DNA from: a virus
IMG/VR virus record: IMGVR_UViG_3300048929_000250
Location: 1 to 30,902 of that record
DNA length: 30,902 bases
Reading direction: 5' to 3' (one strand)
A program made the position numbers and the translations under genes. Of the stretch, positions 28,462-30,902 are shown piece after piece. How positions within the stretch are numbered: position 1 is the first letter of the stretch; each line of letters starts with the position of its first letter. The notes beneath the pieces were generated by a model. The model saw nothing but the letters and a program-made list of their open reading frames with translations. It had not been told where the DNA came from and ran no database searches.

Positions 28462-30902
28462 TTTAAAAGTAGAGGTGCTGTTAAAGGCGGTTGACCAGGC
28501 GACCCGCCCGTTTAAATCGGTGCAGAACGCCAGTAAGGCGCTGGCCGGAGATATCCGCAATTCGCAGACCACCCTCAAAGACCTGAACGCTCAGGCCGGA
28601 AAGATTGACGGCTTCCGCAAAACCAGCGCGCAGCTCGCCGTCACCGGCCAGAAGCTCAACGCCGCCAAGGCGGAAGCGGCGGCGCTGGCGATCCAGTTCA
28701 AAAACACCGCCAGCCCGACCCGCGCCCAGGCGCAGGCCATGGAATCGGCGAAGCGTACCGCCGCGCAGTTGCAGACCCAGTTCAACGGGCTGCGCCAGTC
28801 GGTGCAGCGTCAGCGCACCGAACTTACCCAGGCGGGCATCAGCACGCGCACGCTGTCCGAGTCTGAGCGCCGCCTGAGAACGTCCATCAGCGAAACCACC
28901 GCGCAGCTCAACCGGCAGCGCGAATCCCTGGCACGCGTCAGCGCACAGCAGGCCAAACTCAACGCCGTAAAAGGCCGGTATCAGGCCGGTAAACAACTGG
29001 CCGGCAGCGTCACCGGTGCAGGAGCGGCAGGTGTCGGGATTGCCACGGCGGGCACGGCGGCGGGTGTCGGGCTGCTGATGCCCGGATTTAACTTTGCGCA
29101 GAAAAACTCAGAATTGCAGGCAACGTTAGGGCTGGAGAAAGATTCCGCTGATATGACCGCGCTGCGCACCCAGGCGCGTCAGCTCGGCGACAACACCGCC
29201 GCCTCTGCCGATGATGCCGCCGCCGCGCAAATCATCGTGGCGAAGTCCGGCGCGGACAAAGATGGCATTCTGGCGGCAACGCCGACCATCCTGAATTTGT
29301 CCCTGGCGAACAAGCGCACCATGGAGGAAAACGCCACGCTGCTGATGGGCGTGAAGTCCGCGTTTGGCATGACCAATGACACCGTGGCGCACATCGGCGA
29401 CGTGCTTTCATCGGCCATGAATAAGTCTGCCGCCACCTTTGAGGGGCTGTCTGACACCATGACCTATGCCGCGCCGGTGGCAAAGCAGGCCGGTATCAGC
29501 GTCGAAGAAACGGCGGCGATGGCCGCTGCCCTGGCGGATGCCAAAATCACCGGCTCGATGGCGGGTACCGGTGCGCGTGCGGTCATTACCCGCCTGCAGG
29601 CACCGACGGGCACCGCTGCGGCCGCGCTCGGTGAGCTGAAGGTAAAAACGGCGGACAGCAAAGGCAACATGCGCCCGCTGTTTGTCATCCTGAAAGAAAT
29701 GCAAAAGAGTTTTGCGAAAAACAAGCTCGGCGATGCGCAGCGTGCGCAGTACATGAAAGCCATCTTTGGTGAAGAGGCCAGCTCGTCGGCGATGGTGCTG
29801 ATGGACGGCGCAACCTCGGGCAAGCTCGACAAGCTTACCCAGGCGTTCAAAACCTCGGACGGGAAAACCGAGGCGCTGGTGGCGATCATGCAGGACAACC
29901 TCGGCGGCGACTTTAAGGAATTTCAGTCCGCCTATGAGGCGGTCGGCACAGACCTGTTTGATCAGCAGGATTCGTCACTGCGCAAACTGGTACAAACCGC
30001 CACCGGCTACGTGCTCAAACTGGATAAGTGGGTGGTGAACAATAAAGCCCTGGCGGACACGCTCGGCAAAGTGGCAGGCGGTGCGCTGCTGATTATCGGC
30101 GCGCTGGGTGTGTTTGGCCTGGTGGCGGGTCCGGTTATCAGCGGGATTAATCTGATTGTCGCCGCTGCGGGTGTGCTCTGGACCATTCTCGGCACGGTGG
30201 GCGGCGCGATTGCGACGGTGATCGGTGGGCTGACATGGCCGATTGTTGCCGTCGGTGTCGCCATTGTCGCCGGTGCGCTGCTTATCCGTAAATACTGGGA
30301 GCCGATCAGCGCCTTCTTTGCGGGCGTCATTGAAGGGCTGGGGGTGGCATTCGAGCCGGTGAAAGAGATGTTTGCGCCGCTTAAGCCGGTGTTTGACTGG
30401 CTTGGGGACAGGCTCAAAGTCTTGTGGCAGTGGTTCAAAGACCTGATCCAACCGGTGAAATCCACGCAGGAAACGCTGAATAGTTGTAAAGATGCGGGGG
30501 TGTCGTTTGGTCGCCTGGTCGCTAACGCACTGACCGCACCGCTGCAGGTGGCTAATAAGCTGCGTAGCAGCGTGGTCTGGCTGCTGGAGAAACTCGGTGT
30601 CATCAAGGATGAATCGGCTGACATTGATAAAACGGCGGATAAGGCTGACCGGCGTTCGAAACAATCCGGCGACGGGGGTCCGCAAGCGCATCCGCTGGAT
30701 AATCCTGCCCCCATTGTCCCGCCGCCGGGCGGTCTGCTGGGAGGCGGTTACACGCCGGTGTCCGTCGGCGGCGGGCGCAGCTATATCGACCGCAGCACGC
30801 ACCATTACACCATTGCCGCCGGTGCCGGTTTAGGCGTCCAGGATACCAGCCGCCAGATCCGCGCCGAGCTGGAAGCCCGTGACCGCGCCCGCGCCGCCCA
30901 GC
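28454..30902 (+). CDS. T: Tape measure protein (P2 gpT), cut by window edge
   Basis: A partial gene: 816 codons are present and the frame is still open at the edge (P2 gpT 815 aa). The GTG start at 28454 overlaps the E' end by 8 bp and gives MSNLKVEVLLKAVDQATRPF, matching the P2 start. The N-terminal 160 residues are coiled coil (AQLQTQFNGLRQSVQRQRTE). An Ala/Gly-rich hydrophobic segment (about 175-210) leads to the conserved phage tape-measure domain (TTIL-like TPTILNLSLANKRTMEE, then MAGTGARAVITRLQAP). Several membrane-like helices lie at about 540-612. The protein sets tail length and is ejected ahead of DNA. Confidence 0.94.
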   Translation, partial: MSNLKVEVLLKAVDQATRPFKSVQNASKALAGDIRNSQTTLKDLNAQAGKIDGFRKTSAQLAVTGQKLNAAKAEAAALAIQFKNTASPTRAQAQAMESAKRTAAQLQTQFNGLRQSVQRQRTELTQAGISTRTLSESERRLRTSISETTAQLNRQRESLARVSAQQAKLNAVKGRYQAGKQLAGSVTGAGAAGVGIATAGTAAGVGLLMPGFNFAQKNSELQATLGLEKDSADMTALRTQARQLGDNTAASADDAAAAQIIVAKSGADKDGILAATPTILNLSLANKRTMEENATLLMGVKSAFGMTNDTVAHIGDVLSSAMNKSAATFEGLSDTMTYAAPVAKQAGISVEETAAMAAALADAKITGSMAGTGARAVITRLQAPTGTAAAALGELKVKTADSKGNMRPLFVILKEMQKSFAKNKLGDAQRAQYMKAIFGEEASSSAMVLMDGATSGKLDKLTQAFKTSDGKTEALVAIMQDNLGGDFKEFQSAYEAVGTDLFDQQDSSLRKLVQTATGYVLKLDKWVVNNKALADTLGKVAGGALLIIGALGVFGLVAGPVISGINLIVAAAGVLWTILGTVGGAIATVIGGLTWPIVAVGVAIVAGALLIRKYWEPISAFFAGVIEGLGVAFEPVKEMFAPLKPVFDWLGDRLKVLWQWFKDLIQPVKSTQETLNSCKDAGVSFGRLVANALTAPLQVANKLRSSVVWLLEKLGVIKDESADIDKTADKADRRSKQSGDGGPQAHPLDNPAPIVPPPGGLLGGGYTPVSVGGGRSYIDRSTHHYTIAAGAGLGVQDTSRQIRAELEARDRARAAQ

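Noticed and set aside
29975-30805. Minus-strand frames opposite the 3' part of the tape-measure gene
   Set aside because: The plus-strand T frame is continuous, P2-like and starts at a coupled GTG. The opposing frames are biased in composition and have no homology that I can see.

Overview
The window is most of a P2/186-type temperate prophage (Peduoviridae-like) in an enterobacterium. Almost every structural gene aligns by eye with P2 in order and approximate length. The att-to-cos early region is organised like coliphage 186: CI/Cox switch, CII, Fil, a TraR/DksA-like zinc finger, gpA, then an SOS-controlled gene. A 19-nt cohesive-end candidate at 8259 differs at one base from the 186 cos end as I remember it. 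The host is very probably in the Enterobacterales; the sequence does not fix the genus. The left edge (1-209) is the attL/flank side and contains a strong terminator. The right edge cuts the tape-measure gene T, so D, ogr and the other att side are outside the window.

Layout: 210-1259 integrase (-); 1331-2056 membrane-anchored accessory protein (-); 2141-3022 CI-like repressor with two tandem N-terminal HTH modules (-); 3040-3070 a perfect 10-bp-arm operator between divergent CI and Cox genes; 3144-7792 early operon (Cox-like, CII, Fil, four small early genes, a 27-aa micro-ORF, replication endonuclease gpA with its probable nick origin inside the gene); 7876-8101 a LexA box and a 63-aa gene in the position of the 186 tum antirepressor; 8259-8277 cos.

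Between cos and the portal gene lies an AT-rich cargo module (about 8320-10554). It has three tightly coupled genes behind their own promoter: a TIGR04255-like protein, a WDGYG-motif protein with an export-like N-terminus, and a 195-aa protein with a VARQIFSPLH motif. P2-like phages carry defence cargo such as tin/old close to this place, so this is the best candidate in the window for an undescribed, probably anti-phage, system. This is inference from gene families, operon structure and position.

The late region follows: Q and P leftward (10547-13333), then O N M L X Y K lysB lysC R S rightward (13476-19072), V W J I H G (20682-26072) and FI FII E E' T (26278 to the edge). Three related TGT-containing dyads (13379, 20616, 26189) precede the P/O, V and FI units and look like Ogr/delta activator sites. 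A second AT-rich cargo insertion (about 19040-20600) sits between S and V, where P2 carries orf30. It encodes a lambda/PrpA-type protein phosphatase on the opposite strand whose usual GD metal motif reads GN. The G-FI junction, where P2 has fun(Z), has no cargo.

How the parts work together: CI and Cox choose between lysogeny and lysis. The LexA-controlled 63-aa gene probably links DNA damage to induction. gpA starts rolling-circle replication, Ogr (outside the window) would turn on the late units, gpP/M/Q package at cos, and K/Y/LysB/LysC lyse the cell. The cargo genes are probably expressed from the lysogen.
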